A stretch of DNA of 64,000 bases, taken from contig CAIOSP010000011.1 in assembly GCA_903861005.1 (NCBI GenBank), positions 1-64,000 on the forward strand, written 5' to 3'. Positions 52,022 through 60,608 of the stretch are shown here, piece after piece; position 1 is the stretch's first letter, and every line of letters starts with the position of its first letter. The translations under genes were made by a program, and so were the position numbers. The notes under the pieces were generated by a model. The model searched no databases. It was given only the letters and a program-made list of their open reading frames with translations, and had not been told where the DNA came from. Origin of the DNA: an uncultured Pseudomonadota bacterium. Its GTDB lineage: Bacteria > Myxococcota_A > UBA796 > GCA-2862545.

Positions 52022-53593
52022 TCACTCCTCGATCGCGCCGTTGAGTTCGAAGCCGGTGATGGTCTCCAGCGACGCGTCATCCGGGTCGTAGAAGCTCATG
52101 CGCCCGAGCGGATGCACCTGGCTCACCCAGGCGGGCGGCTGGTCTCCGTCGTTCACGTCCAGGTCAGGCAGCACGCCGACGAACACGGCGTTGGAGCGCA
52201 GCGCGACCTCGTCGTAGATCAGCGTGTCGTAGTGCAGCACCTCCATGAACGGCTTGTCGACCATGGTGACGTAGCCGCGCTTGCCGTCCGAGCTGTTGGC
52301 GAACCCCAGGATGGGCGCCGACAGCGAGATGGTGTTGGTGCGGAAGTCCGACAGGTCGATCAAGCTGACCGCCGCCTTCTTCTGGTACGGCAGCGGCGTG
52401 GAGCCGTCCGGGTTGTCGGTGCTGGTGTGGACGACCATCAGCGACCCACCGTCCGGCGTGCGGGCGATCGACGCCGCCGGCTTGATCAGCGGGTGCAGCG
52501 CGATCTGGTCGCCCGACAGCGTCCACAGCGCGTAGCGGTCGGCGGGGGTGGCGTTGGTGAACAGCACCGCCAGGTCATCGGTGCCGACGATCACCGAGCC
52601 AAACGGCGTGTCGTCGGGGAAGGGCACCACGCGCGGGTCCGCGAACGGATCGGCGACCGAGAAGACGGACACCTCCAGCGCCGCGCGCGACACCACGACC
52701 GCGCCCAGTCCATCGGGCGTCAGGTCCAGGTCGGTCGGGTTCTGCCCCACCGGGACAGCCTCCACCTCGCGGGTGCGCAGGTCGACCACGGTGAGCGCGT
52801 CAGTCGCGGCCTGGCGGACAAACGCGTAGTGGCCTGCCGGGTCGATCTCGACCTCCTCGGCGCTCGGCGCGTTGAGCGGGTCGGCGATCGGGATGAAGGT
52901 GGTGTCCGGCGACGCGCCCGTCAGGTCGACGCTGGCGATCGACGCGTCGGAGAACACGATCGCGCGGCTGCCGTCGCGGGTGAAGCGCACGCCCTTGGGG
53001 TTGAAGCCCACGACGATCGCCGTGTGGCTCAGGCCCACGATGCTCACCACGCTCACCTCGTTGTACGAGGCGGCCCCGCCGGTGCCCGCGTCCACGTCCA
53101 CGCCCTTGGCGTCGTGCCAGAGCAGCGCGTACTTGCCGTCGGGCGACAGCGACATGGTGTTGAGGTTGTCGCGCACGTCCACCGTGTCGACGCTCATCTC
53201 CTTGGTGACCGGGTCGGTGTGGATGACGCTCACTGAGTCGCCGCCGGCGTTGTAGACGACCGCGCTCAGGTTGTCGGGGGTGGTGACCACCGCGTTCGGC
53301 ACGTGGCCCACGCGCACCGTCTTCACCTCTTGGGTGAGCACGTTGATCCGGGTGACCGTGTCGCGGTCGGGGTTGGCGACGAACACGTACACGTCCGTCT
53401 GCGCGGGGCGCAGCGACAGCCGGTCGGTCTCGTCCTCAGACGGCAGGCCGGTGTCTGCGGCGCCACCGCCGCCACCGCCGCCGTTGCCGTCGGTCGACGT
53501 GCCCGTGTCGCGCGGTTGGCTGCCGTCCCCCATCGCATAGTCCTGACTGCACCCCGCCAACGTCAGCAAGAACACGAGAGATGGACACCGCAT
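52022..53593 (-). CDS. YVTN-type beta-propeller lipoprotein (first of pair)
   Basis: 523 residues from the ATG at 53593 with GGAGG upstream. The signal MRCPSLVFLLTLAGCS ends in a clear lipobox, followed by a Gly/Asp/Thr-rich linker. Repeats of the YVTN type are clear: DVYVFVANPDRDTVTRINV, TVRVGHVPNAVVTTPDNLSA, DALTVVDLRTREVEAVPVG, NPTDLDLTPDGLGAVVVS. Such proteins bind ligands or partner proteins outside the cell. First gene of a compact three-gene operon with a second propeller lipoprotein and a beta-barrel protein. Confidence 0.8.
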   Translation of the reverse strand: MRCPSLVFLLTLAGCSQDYAMGDGSQPRDTGTSTDGNGGGGGGGAADTGLPSEDETDRLSLRPAQTDVYVFVANPDRDTVTRINVLTQEVKTVRVGHVPNAVVTTPDNLSAVVYNAGGDSVSVIHTDPVTKEMSVDTVDVRDNLNTMSLSPDGKYALLWHDAKGVDVDAGTGGAASYNEVSVVSIVGLSHTAIVVGFNPKGVRFTRDGSRAIVFSDASIASVDLTGASPDTTFIPIADPLNAPSAEEVEIDPAGHYAFVRQAATDALTVVDLRTREVEAVPVGQNPTDLDLTPDGLGAVVVSRAALEVSVFSVADPFADPRVVPFPDDTPFGSVIVGTDDLAVLFTNATPADRYALWTLSGDQIALHPLIKPAASIARTPDGGSLMVVHTSTDNPDGSTPLPYQKKAAVSLIDLSDFRTNTISLSAPILGFANSSDGKRGYVTMVDKPFMEVLHYDTLIYDEVALRSNAVFVGVLPDLDVNDGDQPPAWVSQVHPLGRMSFYDPDDASLETITGFELNGAIEE

Positions 53594-53749
53594 GGGACCT
53601 CCGCGACGAGGAGGCGATTCGCACAGACCGTGCCAGCGTGGCCCGGACTGACTCTTCTCCCCCAACGGGCCCCAGCCTACACCGCGGCCGTCACAAACCG
53701 CGACATTCTTGTCACGGCCGGGGGGCGCTCATGGCCCCCTCAGCCGCGA

Positions 53750-54775
53750 TCAGGTCGCTGCGGACGCGCTCGTCTTGTGTCCGCCCTCTTCCGGCGTCAG
53801 CGGCGCCGTGGGGCCGACGGGTCGGTCGGTCGTCTGGGCTCGCTTCCACAGCCCGTAGCCGCTGACCACCAGGAACACGACCGACCACATCTGGCCGGGC
53901 GTAAGCCCATAGTAGCGAGGGTCCATGCCCGCGGGGTGGATCAGGTCGGTCAGGTAGCGGACGTCGGTGGTCGTGGGCCGCAGGTAGTCCATGAAGAAGC
54001 GGACCGGCGCGTACAGCACGCCCAGCAGCGTCACGTAGAAGCCCGGGCGGCGCGGCCAGCGGTCCAGCACCACGAACAGGAAGAACACCGACAGCGACCA
54101 GAGGGCCTCGTAGAAGCCCATGTCGTGGGCCGACACCACGCCGGAGTAGCCGGTGAGGTTGAGCTGGTTGTGGAGGTCGGTGATGGGCGCGCCGATCTGG
54201 GCGCACGGGCCCCAGCGGAAGTCCTGGTGGCCTGACTCCATCATCCAGTTCGGGAAGACCAGCGTGTGGCCCTCGACGGGGCGGCAGTACTTGGCGAGCC
54301 AAAAGTCGCTCGGCGTCCCAGGGTGGTCGTGGGCGACGGTGCAGCCCATGCGGCCCAAGAACCAGCCCAGGCCCAGGCCGATCGCCAGGCTGTCCATGTA
54401 CGGCCAGATCGGCAGCTTCTCCTTTCGGAAGAACCAGAACGAGAGCGGCACGCAGACCACGAACCCGCCAAAGCTCGACAGGCCCTGCCAGACCTTGAGG
54501 AACTCGATGGGGTTCGCGAAGTACTCGGCCGGCTTGTACATCAGGCCGTAGCCGACGTGCCCGCCGATGAAGGTGCCGACCACCAGCCACGACAGCAGGC
54601 GGTTGATCACTTCAGGATCAAGCCCGGTCTTGCGCGCGCGCTCCATGGCGACGTTGCCGCCGAAGATGAAGCCCAGCGCCACCAGCAGGCCGAACCCGTG
54701 GATGGGCAGCGTGCCGAAGCCGGGGATGGGGATCTCGAAGACCGGCACGGGATAAAAGGGAATCAGCGGATGCAC
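53750..54775 (-). CDS. lgt: Prolipoprotein diacylglyceryl transferase
   Basis: 341 residues from a GTG start with AGGAGG upstream. Lgt attaches diacylglycerol to the lipobox cysteine in the inner membrane. Family features: IPGFGTLPIHGFGLLVALG at the N-terminus, GGHVGYGLMYKPAEYF, LSSFGGFVV, the GRMGCTVAHDHPG signature region with its catalytic Arg, FYEALWSL and RFFMDYLRP. Seven hydrophobic helices are visible. It is longer than E. coli Lgt (291) because of a loop of about 40 residues after the signature and a polar tail (PTAPLTPEEGGHKTS). The lipoprotein-rich surroundings fit, although lgt acts genome-wide. Confidence 0.95.
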   Translation of the reverse strand: MHPLIPFYPVPVFEIPIPGFGTLPIHGFGLLVALGFIFGGNVAMERARKTGLDPEVINRLLSWLVVGTFIGGHVGYGLMYKPAEYFANPIEFLKVWQGLSSFGGFVVCVPLSFWFFRKEKLPIWPYMDSLAIGLGLGWFLGRMGCTVAHDHPGTPSDFWLAKYCRPVEGHTLVFPNWMMESGHQDFRWGPCAQIGAPITDLHNQLNLTGYSGVVSAHDMGFYEALWSLSVFFLFVVLDRWPRRPGFYVTLLGVLYAPVRFFMDYLRPTTTDVRYLTDLIHPAGMDPRYYGLTPGQMWSVVFLVVSGYGLWKRAQTTDRPVGPTAPLTPEEGGHKTSASAAT

Positions 54776-54891
54776 AGCCGCCTCCTGAACCGCAGGCCCG
54801 CTATCCGACGCGGGGCGCGTGTGCCGCGTGACATGGCCCCGAAGCCCGATCGGAGCTAGGAACGCGCGTAACCCGGGCCTGGGGCACCGCG

Positions 54892-55956
54892 GTGGCGACG
54901 GTCGACTTCACAGAGCGCACTATCGAACTGAATGTCGCCTACTTCGGCCCCTCGCAGGCCGGCAGCGGGACGAACGTTCGTCACCTGCACCGCATCCAGC
55001 CGGGGCGGGAGAAGGCCGAGCTGCGCAGCTCAGGCGGCAAGGACGGCAAGGAGCGCGTGTGGTGGTTCGCCTACACGCTGCCTGACGCCCCCCGCGTGCC
55101 CGGCTTCGAGATCAAGGTGCGCGTGTGTTCGGTGCCGGGCGGGCCCGACGTCGCCGCCGGGCGCGAGGACATGTTCACCGGGATGGACGGCGTGGTGTTT
55201 GTCGCCGACGCCCGCGCCAGCCGCACTGAGGACAACCTCGCCGCCCTGCTGGATCTGGAGCAGTCGCTCGTCCGCCACGGCATCGACCTCGCCGCGCTGC
55301 CGGTCGTGTTCCAGGTCAACCAGACGGACGCGCAGAACGCCCGCACGCCCGAGCGCGTGGTCGAGGACCTCAACCCGTGGGGCTTCCCTGTGTTCGAGGC
55401 CATGGCGCGCCAAGGCAAGGGCGTGGTCGACACCCACGAGGCCATCCTGGCGGCCGTGATCACCCGCGTGCGGGACAACCTCTCCGCGCACCGCATGGTC
55501 ATGCCCATCGCCGAGCTGTCCCGCGCCAACCGCGAGGACGCCGAGAGCGCGGTCATGCGCCACATCGCGCAGCTCCCGCCCTCGTCGCGCTCCAACTCCA
55601 CCGGCATGGCGCTCCCGGCGTCGGTCGAGATCCTGATGCGCCCGCCTGAGCTCCGCGGCGCCGTCCCGGTCCAGCACGTCCGCACCGAGGTCCGCGGCGA
55701 GCGCCTGCGCGTCGACACGGTCTTCCGGCGCAACGACGGCACGTACCGCAAGCTGGCCCTGCTGATCGAGCCGGGCAGCGAGGAGCCGCCAACCGCGCGC
55801 GTCGTCCCGGTCGAGGCGCCGCCGCCGCCGCCACAGCAGCGCCGCGCGTTCGCGCCTGACTCTCCCGGTGAGATGCCTCGTATGGCGTATGGCCTCTCGG
55901 GCCTCGTCGCCGGCCTGCTGACCGGCGTCATGGTCGGCTACATCCTCTACGGCTGA
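54892..55956 (+). CDS. MglA-like GTPase-fold protein with degenerate nucleotide site and C-terminal anchor
   Basis: 354 residues from a GTG start with no clear ribosome-binding site. Residues 10-200 follow MglA: ELNVAYFGPSQAGSGTN at the P-loop position, CSVPGGPD at the 'tVPGq' position, MDGVVFVADARASRTEDN and VVFQVNQTD. The P-loop lysine is replaced (Ser25) and the NKxD motif reads NQTD (143-146), so GTP binding is doubtful. Residues 225-310 form an extra domain (VEILMRPPEL, RVDTVFRRNDGTYRKLALL). A Pro-rich linker then leads to a C-terminal hydrophobic anchor (LSGLVAGLLTGVMVGYILYG). MglA controls polarity and motility in myxobacteria. This relative may be a membrane-bound partner. recJ starts three bases downstream. 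Confidence 0.7.
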   Translation: MATVDFTERTIELNVAYFGPSQAGSGTNVRHLHRIQPGREKAELRSSGGKDGKERVWWFAYTLPDAPRVPGFEIKVRVCSVPGGPDVAAGREDMFTGMDGVVFVADARASRTEDNLAALLDLEQSLVRHGIDLAALPVVFQVNQTDAQNARTPERVVEDLNPWGFPVFEAMARQGKGVVDTHEAILAAVITRVRDNLSAHRMVMPIAELSRANREDAESAVMRHIAQLPPSSRSNSTGMALPASVEILMRPPELRGAVPVQHVRTEVRGERLRVDTVFRRNDGTYRKLALLIEPGSEEPPTARVVPVEAPPPPPQQRRAFAPDSPGEMPRMAYGLSGLVAGLLTGVMVGYILYG

Positions 55957-55959
55957 CCC

Positions 55960-57690
55960 ATGACCGAACGCACGTCGCTGACTGGAGCCCGCTGGACCGT
56001 CGCTCCGGTCGACGAGGCGCACGTGGCCGCGATGCGCGCGCTGGGTCCGCTGCGCGAGGTGACGCTGCGCTGCATGGCGCTGCGTGGCTTTGACCCCAAC
56101 GGCGGCTGGCTCACGCCGGACGTCTCGCAGCTGCTCGACCCGCACACCATGCTCGGCATGGACCAGGCGATCGCGCGGCTGCGGCAGGCCATCCGCGATC
56201 AGCAGCGCATCCGTGTGGTCACCGACTACGACGTCGACGGCACCACGTCGTCGCTCATCCTGCAGGCCGCGCTCGCGCGCCTCGCGCCGGACCTGAAGGT
56301 CGACTACCACATCCCCGACCGCTTCACCGAGGGCTACGGCTTCTCGGTGGCGGCGGCGCAGAAGGCGGCGGACGACGGCGTGGGACTCATCGTCACCGCC
56401 GACATCGGCGTGCGCGATCACGCGTCGGTCTCCGCGGCCCGCGCGCGCGGCGTCGACGTGCTCGTGTGCGATCACCACCTGCCCGCGGGTGAGTCCGTCC
56501 CGGCCGAGGCGATCGTCCTTTGCCCTCCGCAGCAGGGCGACCCGTACGGCAACCGCAGCCTGGCGGCGTGCGGCGTCAGCCTCAAGCTCGCGGAGGCGCT
56601 GCTGCGCGATGACCCTCGCCGCGACGTGTTCCGCGAGGGGCTGCTCAAGCTCGCGGCGATCGGCACCGTGGCCGATCTGGTGTCGATCGGCACCCTGGAG
56701 AACCGCGCGATCGTCGCGCTGGGCCTGGCTGCGCTCAACCACGGTCGACACGGCCCGGGGCTCAGCGCGCTCCTCAAGGTGGCCGACTGCAAGCCCGGAG
56801 AGATCGACGAGGTCAAGCTCGGCTGGCAGATCGGGCCGCGCATCAACGCCGCCGGTCGCATCGCGCGCGCCACCCACGTCGTCGAGCTGCTGAACTGCCG
56901 CGACCCCGATCGCGCGACGGTGCTCGCGGCCGAGCTCGACGCGCTCAACCGCGAGCGCCGCGACATTCAGGGCTCTCTGATCGACACGGTGATGTCCACG
57001 CTGCGCGAGCCCTACGACTCGTTCGTCGTCGTCGCCGGCCCCGAGGCTGAGGGCTGGCACCGCGGCATCGTCGGCATCGTCGCCGCGCGCGTCAAGGAGA
57101 CCGTCAACCGCCCCACGGCGGTGGTGTCCATCCAGGGCGAATTTGCGGTGGGCAGCGTGCGCAGCGTGCCGAGCGTCCACGCGGTCCGCGCGCTCGACAG
57201 CGTCGCCGACCTGCTGCTGAAGTACGGCGGCCACCCGATGGCGGCCGGCTTCACCGTGCGCGCCGCGGATCTGGACTCGCTGCGCGAGCGCCTGTCTCGC
57301 TATGTGGACGAGCACGCGGGTGAGTCCGCCATGACCGCCGAGCATGTCGCGGACGCGGTGGTGCGCGTCGACGAATTGGACGCGGGCCTGCTCGCCGAGC
57401 TGCGACGCCTGGCACCCTTCGGCAGCGGCAACACCGAGCCCAAGCTGCTGGTGCGCAACGTCATGCTCTCGGATCTGCGCACGCTCGGTAAGGAGCAGCA
57501 GCACCTCAAGTGCACGCTGCGCCGCGGCCCCGCCCCGCTGGAGCTGGTGTGGTGGAACGCCGCGCCGCACGCCGCCGCGCTGCGCGAGGGCCCGGTCGAT
57601 CTGCTCGCCAACCTGCGCGAGAACGTGTGGAACGGCAACCGCTCGCTCCAGCTCCAGGTGATCGACGCGCGTCGCGCGACCCACCCCTGA
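55960..57690 (+). CDS. recJ: Single-stranded-DNA exonuclease RecJ
   Basis: 576 residues, matching the usual RecJ length. DHH-domain motifs: VVTDYDVDGTTSSLI (Asp89, Asp91, Asp93), TADIGVRDH, VCDHHLPAGE, AAIGTVADLV. The DHHA1 part has GPRINAAGRI and KYGGHPMAAGFTV, and a C-terminal OB-like region starts at LAPFGSGNTEPKLLV. RecJ degrades single-stranded DNA 5' to 3' in recombination and mismatch repair. Coupled to the MglA-like gene (3-bp gap), convergent with the lipoprotein gene to its right. Confidence 0.95.
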   Translation: MTERTSLTGARWTVAPVDEAHVAAMRALGPLREVTLRCMALRGFDPNGGWLTPDVSQLLDPHTMLGMDQAIARLRQAIRDQQRIRVVTDYDVDGTTSSLILQAALARLAPDLKVDYHIPDRFTEGYGFSVAAAQKAADDGVGLIVTADIGVRDHASVSAARARGVDVLVCDHHLPAGESVPAEAIVLCPPQQGDPYGNRSLAACGVSLKLAEALLRDDPRRDVFREGLLKLAAIGTVADLVSIGTLENRAIVALGLAALNHGRHGPGLSALLKVADCKPGEIDEVKLGWQIGPRINAAGRIARATHVVELLNCRDPDRATVLAAELDALNRERRDIQGSLIDTVMSTLREPYDSFVVVAGPEAEGWHRGIVGIVAARVKETVNRPTAVVSIQGEFAVGSVRSVPSVHAVRALDSVADLLLKYGGHPMAAGFTVRAADLDSLRERLSRYVDEHAGESAMTAEHVADAVVRVDELDAGLLAELRRLAPFGSGNTEPKLLVRNVMLSDLRTLGKEQQHLKCTLRRGPAPLELVWWNAAPHAAALREGPVDLLANLRENVWNGNRSLQLQVIDARRATHP

Positions 57691-57696
57691 GCGGCG

Positions 57697-58557
57697 CTAC
57701 TGGGCGGGCGGCGGCTCGACCGGCGGAGGCTCGGTCGCGCTGTCCTTGAGCTTGTCCGCCATGCGCTTGCCGTAGTCGGCCATGCTCATGACCTCGTAGC
57801 CGGCAGGGGCCGCGGGCGAGAACACGTCCGGCACCTCGGTGAGCAGCGTCCAGGACTTGAAGCGCAGATCGAGCGAGAGCTCCACGCTGGGCACCTCAAT
57901 GTCGATGCGCGACGGCAGCAGGTAGGTGTCGACCGGCATGAACGGATCGTAGGACGCCTCCACCGTGCGCTTGCCGTGCGCGTCGTCGACCGACACGTGG
58001 ATCGGCGTGCCGGTGGCCGGGTCGATCAGCGCGGTGAGCACGGTGCCCGCGGGCCCGTCGAACACGAACTGCACGCCCTCCGGGAGGATGTCCTTGCTGC
58101 GCACGTGCGCGGCTTCCACCGGGAGCAGGCCGAGCAGCAGCGACACGACGTCGTCGAGCGACACGGCGTCACCGGTGGCGCCGCCGAGCAGGGTCGCGGC
58201 GTTGTCGGCGGTGATGTACTGGCGATCGTGCGTGTTGAGGAACACCACGCGCGTGCCGTCGCTCGAGAGCGTGACCACCGGCGAGCCGGTGGGGCCCAGG
58301 ATGGCGATGTGCGCGCGGCCGGGGCGATCGACCACGAGGCCCCCGCCGAGCGGGGGTGCTGCGATGCCGAGCGGCTTGCTGCGCATCTTGATGCTGAAGC
58401 GCGCCTGCGTCGGATCCGGCACGGGGCGCGAGCGGACCATCTGCACCAGCGCGTCCTGCTCGAGCGGGGGCGCGGTGACGACCGGCTTCTTGACGCACGC
58501 ACCTGCGACGAGCGCAACCGTCATCGCGAGCGCGCGGAACCGGGACGTCAGGAGCAT
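57697..58557 (-). CDS. LolB/DUF4292-like outer-membrane lipoprotein
   Basis: 286 residues from the ATG at 58557 with GGAGG five bases upstream. Signal MLLTSRFRALAMTVALVAGACVKK ends in a lipobox. The mature part has the curved-sheet pattern of LolB/LppX-like lipoproteins: FSIKMRSKPLGIAAPPLGGG, RAHIAILGPTGSPVVTLSSD, VVFLNTHDRQYITADNA, SLDDVVSLLLGLLP, then DLRFKSWTLLTEV. These bind lipids or lipoproteins during transport. Third gene of the cpaB-TPR operon, one base after the previous stop. Confidence 0.7.
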   Translation of the reverse strand: MLLTSRFRALAMTVALVAGACVKKPVVTAPPLEQDALVQMVRSRPVPDPTQARFSIKMRSKPLGIAAPPLGGGLVVDRPGRAHIAILGPTGSPVVTLSSDGTRVVFLNTHDRQYITADNAATLLGGATGDAVSLDDVVSLLLGLLPVEAAHVRSKDILPEGVQFVFDGPAGTVLTALIDPATGTPIHVSVDDAHGKRTVEASYDPFMPVDTYLLPSRIDIEVPSVELSLDLRFKSWTLLTEVPDVFSPAAPAGYEVMSMADYGKRMADKLKDSATEPPPVEPPPAQ

Positions 58558-58558
58558 T

Positions 58559-59431
58559 CTACCTCCGCTGCAATTCGAGCTGATCCCTCGCCTCGACGAG
58601 GCGCGACCGTTGCAATCCTGGCGGTGTAACCTCCAACGCCTGATCGAGGCATTGTCGTGCCTCGTCAAAGGGTTCGCAGGGTCCAAGCGCCACACAAGCG
58701 TCACCCCAAGCCGCGGTCCAGGAGCCTCCGAGGGTCGCTGGATCCTGCGTCGCCATCCACGCCGACGGCGTGTCACCCTGGCATCCGCCCCGCGTGTAGC
58801 TGGTCGCCCACGCGCGCAGGGTGTCGGGCGTCGCCGTCCAGGACATCGCCGCCGACCAGTCCGCCGTGGCCTCCGACCACCGACCGACCGCCGCCTCCGC
58901 GGACGCCCGCGAGGCCCGCAGCCTGCCGGAGATCGGGGCCACGCTCCACGCCGTCACGATCGCGCCCACGCCCGCGCCCTCCGCACTCTTCAGCGCACGC
59001 ACCCATGCGTCCTCGTCGCCAGCGCGCGCCGCCCCGATCCACGCCGCGCGTGCGTCGTCCGACCGACCTTGCGCCGCGCGCAGCTCGGCCACCGCGCTCA
59101 GCACGAGCGCGTCGCCTGGACGCCGCGACGCCGCGCGCTCCAGGCTCTGCGTCGCGCCTGGCACGTCGTCGAGCTCCAGCCGCAGCCGCCCCACCGCCAG
59201 GTCCGCCCACACGCTGTCGTCCAGGCGCGACAGCCACGCCAGCTCCCGCGAGGCCTCGTCTGCGTCGCCGCGCTGAGCGGCCAGCAACGCCCGCGCGTAG
59301 GCGCTGCGCGCCGCGTCGTCCGTCACCGCCGCATCGGGCAGCGAGGACGGCGCGATCACGTGCGGTGCGCACCCGAGGAGGCCGAGCATCAGGACCGCAC
59401 GCACACACACAGAGCGCGCGCGGATCGCCAT
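58559..59431 (-). CDS. TPR-containing lipoprotein
   Basis: 290 residues from the ATG at 59431. Signal MAIRARSVCVRAVLMLGLLGCAP ends in a lipobox. Helical TPR-type repeats follow (RSAYARALLAAQRGDADEAS, VWADLAVGRLRLELDDVPGA, ALVLSAVAELRAAQGRSDDA). A second, less regular half contains two Cys-pair segments (GGCQGDTPSAWM and ACVALGPCEPFDEARQCL). TPR lipoproteins such as TadD take part in Tad pilus secretin assembly, and the gene directly follows cpaB, so a TadD-like role is plausible but not shown. Confidence 0.7.
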   Translation of the reverse strand: MAIRARSVCVRAVLMLGLLGCAPHVIAPSSLPDAAVTDDAARSAYARALLAAQRGDADEASRELAWLSRLDDSVWADLAVGRLRLELDDVPGATQSLERAASRRPGDALVLSAVAELRAAQGRSDDARAAWIGAARAGDEDAWVRALKSAEGAGVGAIVTAWSVAPISGRLRASRASAEAAVGRWSEATADWSAAMSWTATPDTLRAWATSYTRGGCQGDTPSAWMATQDPATLGGSWTAAWGDACVALGPCEPFDEARQCLDQALEVTPPGLQRSRLVEARDQLELQRR

Positions 59432-59450
59432 GCCCTGGCCCCAGACGGGC

Positions 59451-60398
59451 CTACTCCTCCGGGACGGTCCGGTTGGAGATGTCCGCGCCACGGATGATGC
59501 GGATGGTCGTCGTGTTGCTCGCAGGCGCGTTGACCTCGGTGGTCTGCTCGCTGCGGCCCGACGTCACGCGAATGAACTTGGGCTCTTCCGGTACTTCCAG
59601 CGCGTGCGGGCGGATCCGGTCGATCAGCGTGCCGAGCGTGGCGCCGGACAGCGGCGTGTAGACGACGTCCTGCACGTTGCGGAGCGTGAGGCTGATGTCG
59701 CCCATCTCGTCCGCGAAGGCGATGTCCTCCGCCTGCTTGGGCGTGACGAGGAAGGTGACCGACGGCGCCTGGCGGCCGCGGGTGGCGGAGTCCTCGGCGC
59801 TCTCGTTCTGGGCGCGCGAGTTGACGCCGAGCACGAACACGGCCTGCAGGATGGTCTCCGTGCGGGGCTCGCCGAAGTCGTCTTCCATGGTGACGAGCAC
59901 GTCGACGTAGTTGCCGGGCTCCAGGAAGCCGGACACGGCGTTCGAGTCCTTGAGGTTGACCGACAGCGCGCGCATGCCGCGCGGGATGACCGCGTTCAGG
60001 CCGATGCCGGCGTTGCCGTCGGCGAGGCGCTCGGGGCGGATGAACTCGTTCGCGAGGATGCGCTCGCGCGGCACCTGACCGACGACGCGCTCGCGGCTGG
60101 CGAACACCTCGGCCTTGTGGGCGTCGCCGGACTTCGCGTCCTTGATCATCGGCAGGTACTCAGGCGGCACGTTCACGACGAACAGGTCGTCGCTGGTGAT
60201 GCCGACGCCCTGGTACAGCGTGCGCGACGCCGCCACGACCGTGACCGTCTCGACGGGCTTGTTCTCAGACCGCGCGATCTTGCCGTACCCGCTCATCAGC
60301 GAGAAGATGCCGTAGATGGCGATGATCGCCACGACGACGGCGCCGGCGAAGAAGCCGATCGCGATCTTGCTGTTGTTGCCGCTGTTCGCAGTAGCCAC
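59451..60398 (-). CDS. cpaB: Flp/Tad pilus assembly protein CpaB (RcpC), SAF domain
   Basis: 315 residues from a GTG at 60398 with GGAGG six bases upstream; the longer upstream frame lacks a good start. A single N-terminal membrane helix (IGFFAGAVVVAIIAIYGIF) is followed by the SAF domain (VTVVAASRTLYQGVGITSDD, then RERVVGQVPRERILANEFIR), and by the CpaB core: GMRALSVNLKDSNAVSGFLEPGNYVDVLV and APSVTFLVTPKQAEDIAFAD. CpaB sits in the periplasm with the CpaC/RcpA secretin. The rest of a tad locus is not in the window, so this operon is separated from it or the pilus genes lie elsewhere. Confidence 0.88.
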   Translation of the reverse strand: MATANSGNNSKIAIGFFAGAVVVAIIAIYGIFSLMSGYGKIARSENKPVETVTVVAASRTLYQGVGITSDDLFVVNVPPEYLPMIKDAKSGDAHKAEVFASRERVVGQVPRERILANEFIRPERLADGNAGIGLNAVIPRGMRALSVNLKDSNAVSGFLEPGNYVDVLVTMEDDFGEPRTETILQAVFVLGVNSRAQNESAEDSATRGRQAPSVTFLVTPKQAEDIAFADEMGDISLTLRNVQDVVYTPLSGATLGTLIDRIRPHALEVPEEPKFIRVTSGRSEQTTEVNAPASNTTTIRIIRGADISNRTVPEE

Positions 60399-60608
60399 GT
60401 CCGACCTCCGACGCGCCAGTCCGGACAAGCCAGACGGGTCGCCCCGGCATGGTATCCCAATTCCTCGCATGGAGGAAAGGGAAACCCCTGCGCTGAGGGT
60501 CCGGTCGCCCGGTCCACCGCCCGCTTCCAGGCCTTCCGGCCCCCTGTTGCTGGCCCCTGAAGCACCGTGCGAGCGGCGCAGGACCGGCGCTTCGTGTAGG
60601 AGGGCGGC

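Noticed and set aside
55030-57684. 884-codon minus-strand frame across the MglA-like gene and recJ
   Set aside because: It is antisense to recJ, which has complete motifs. The translation is low-complexity Arg/Ala/Gly.
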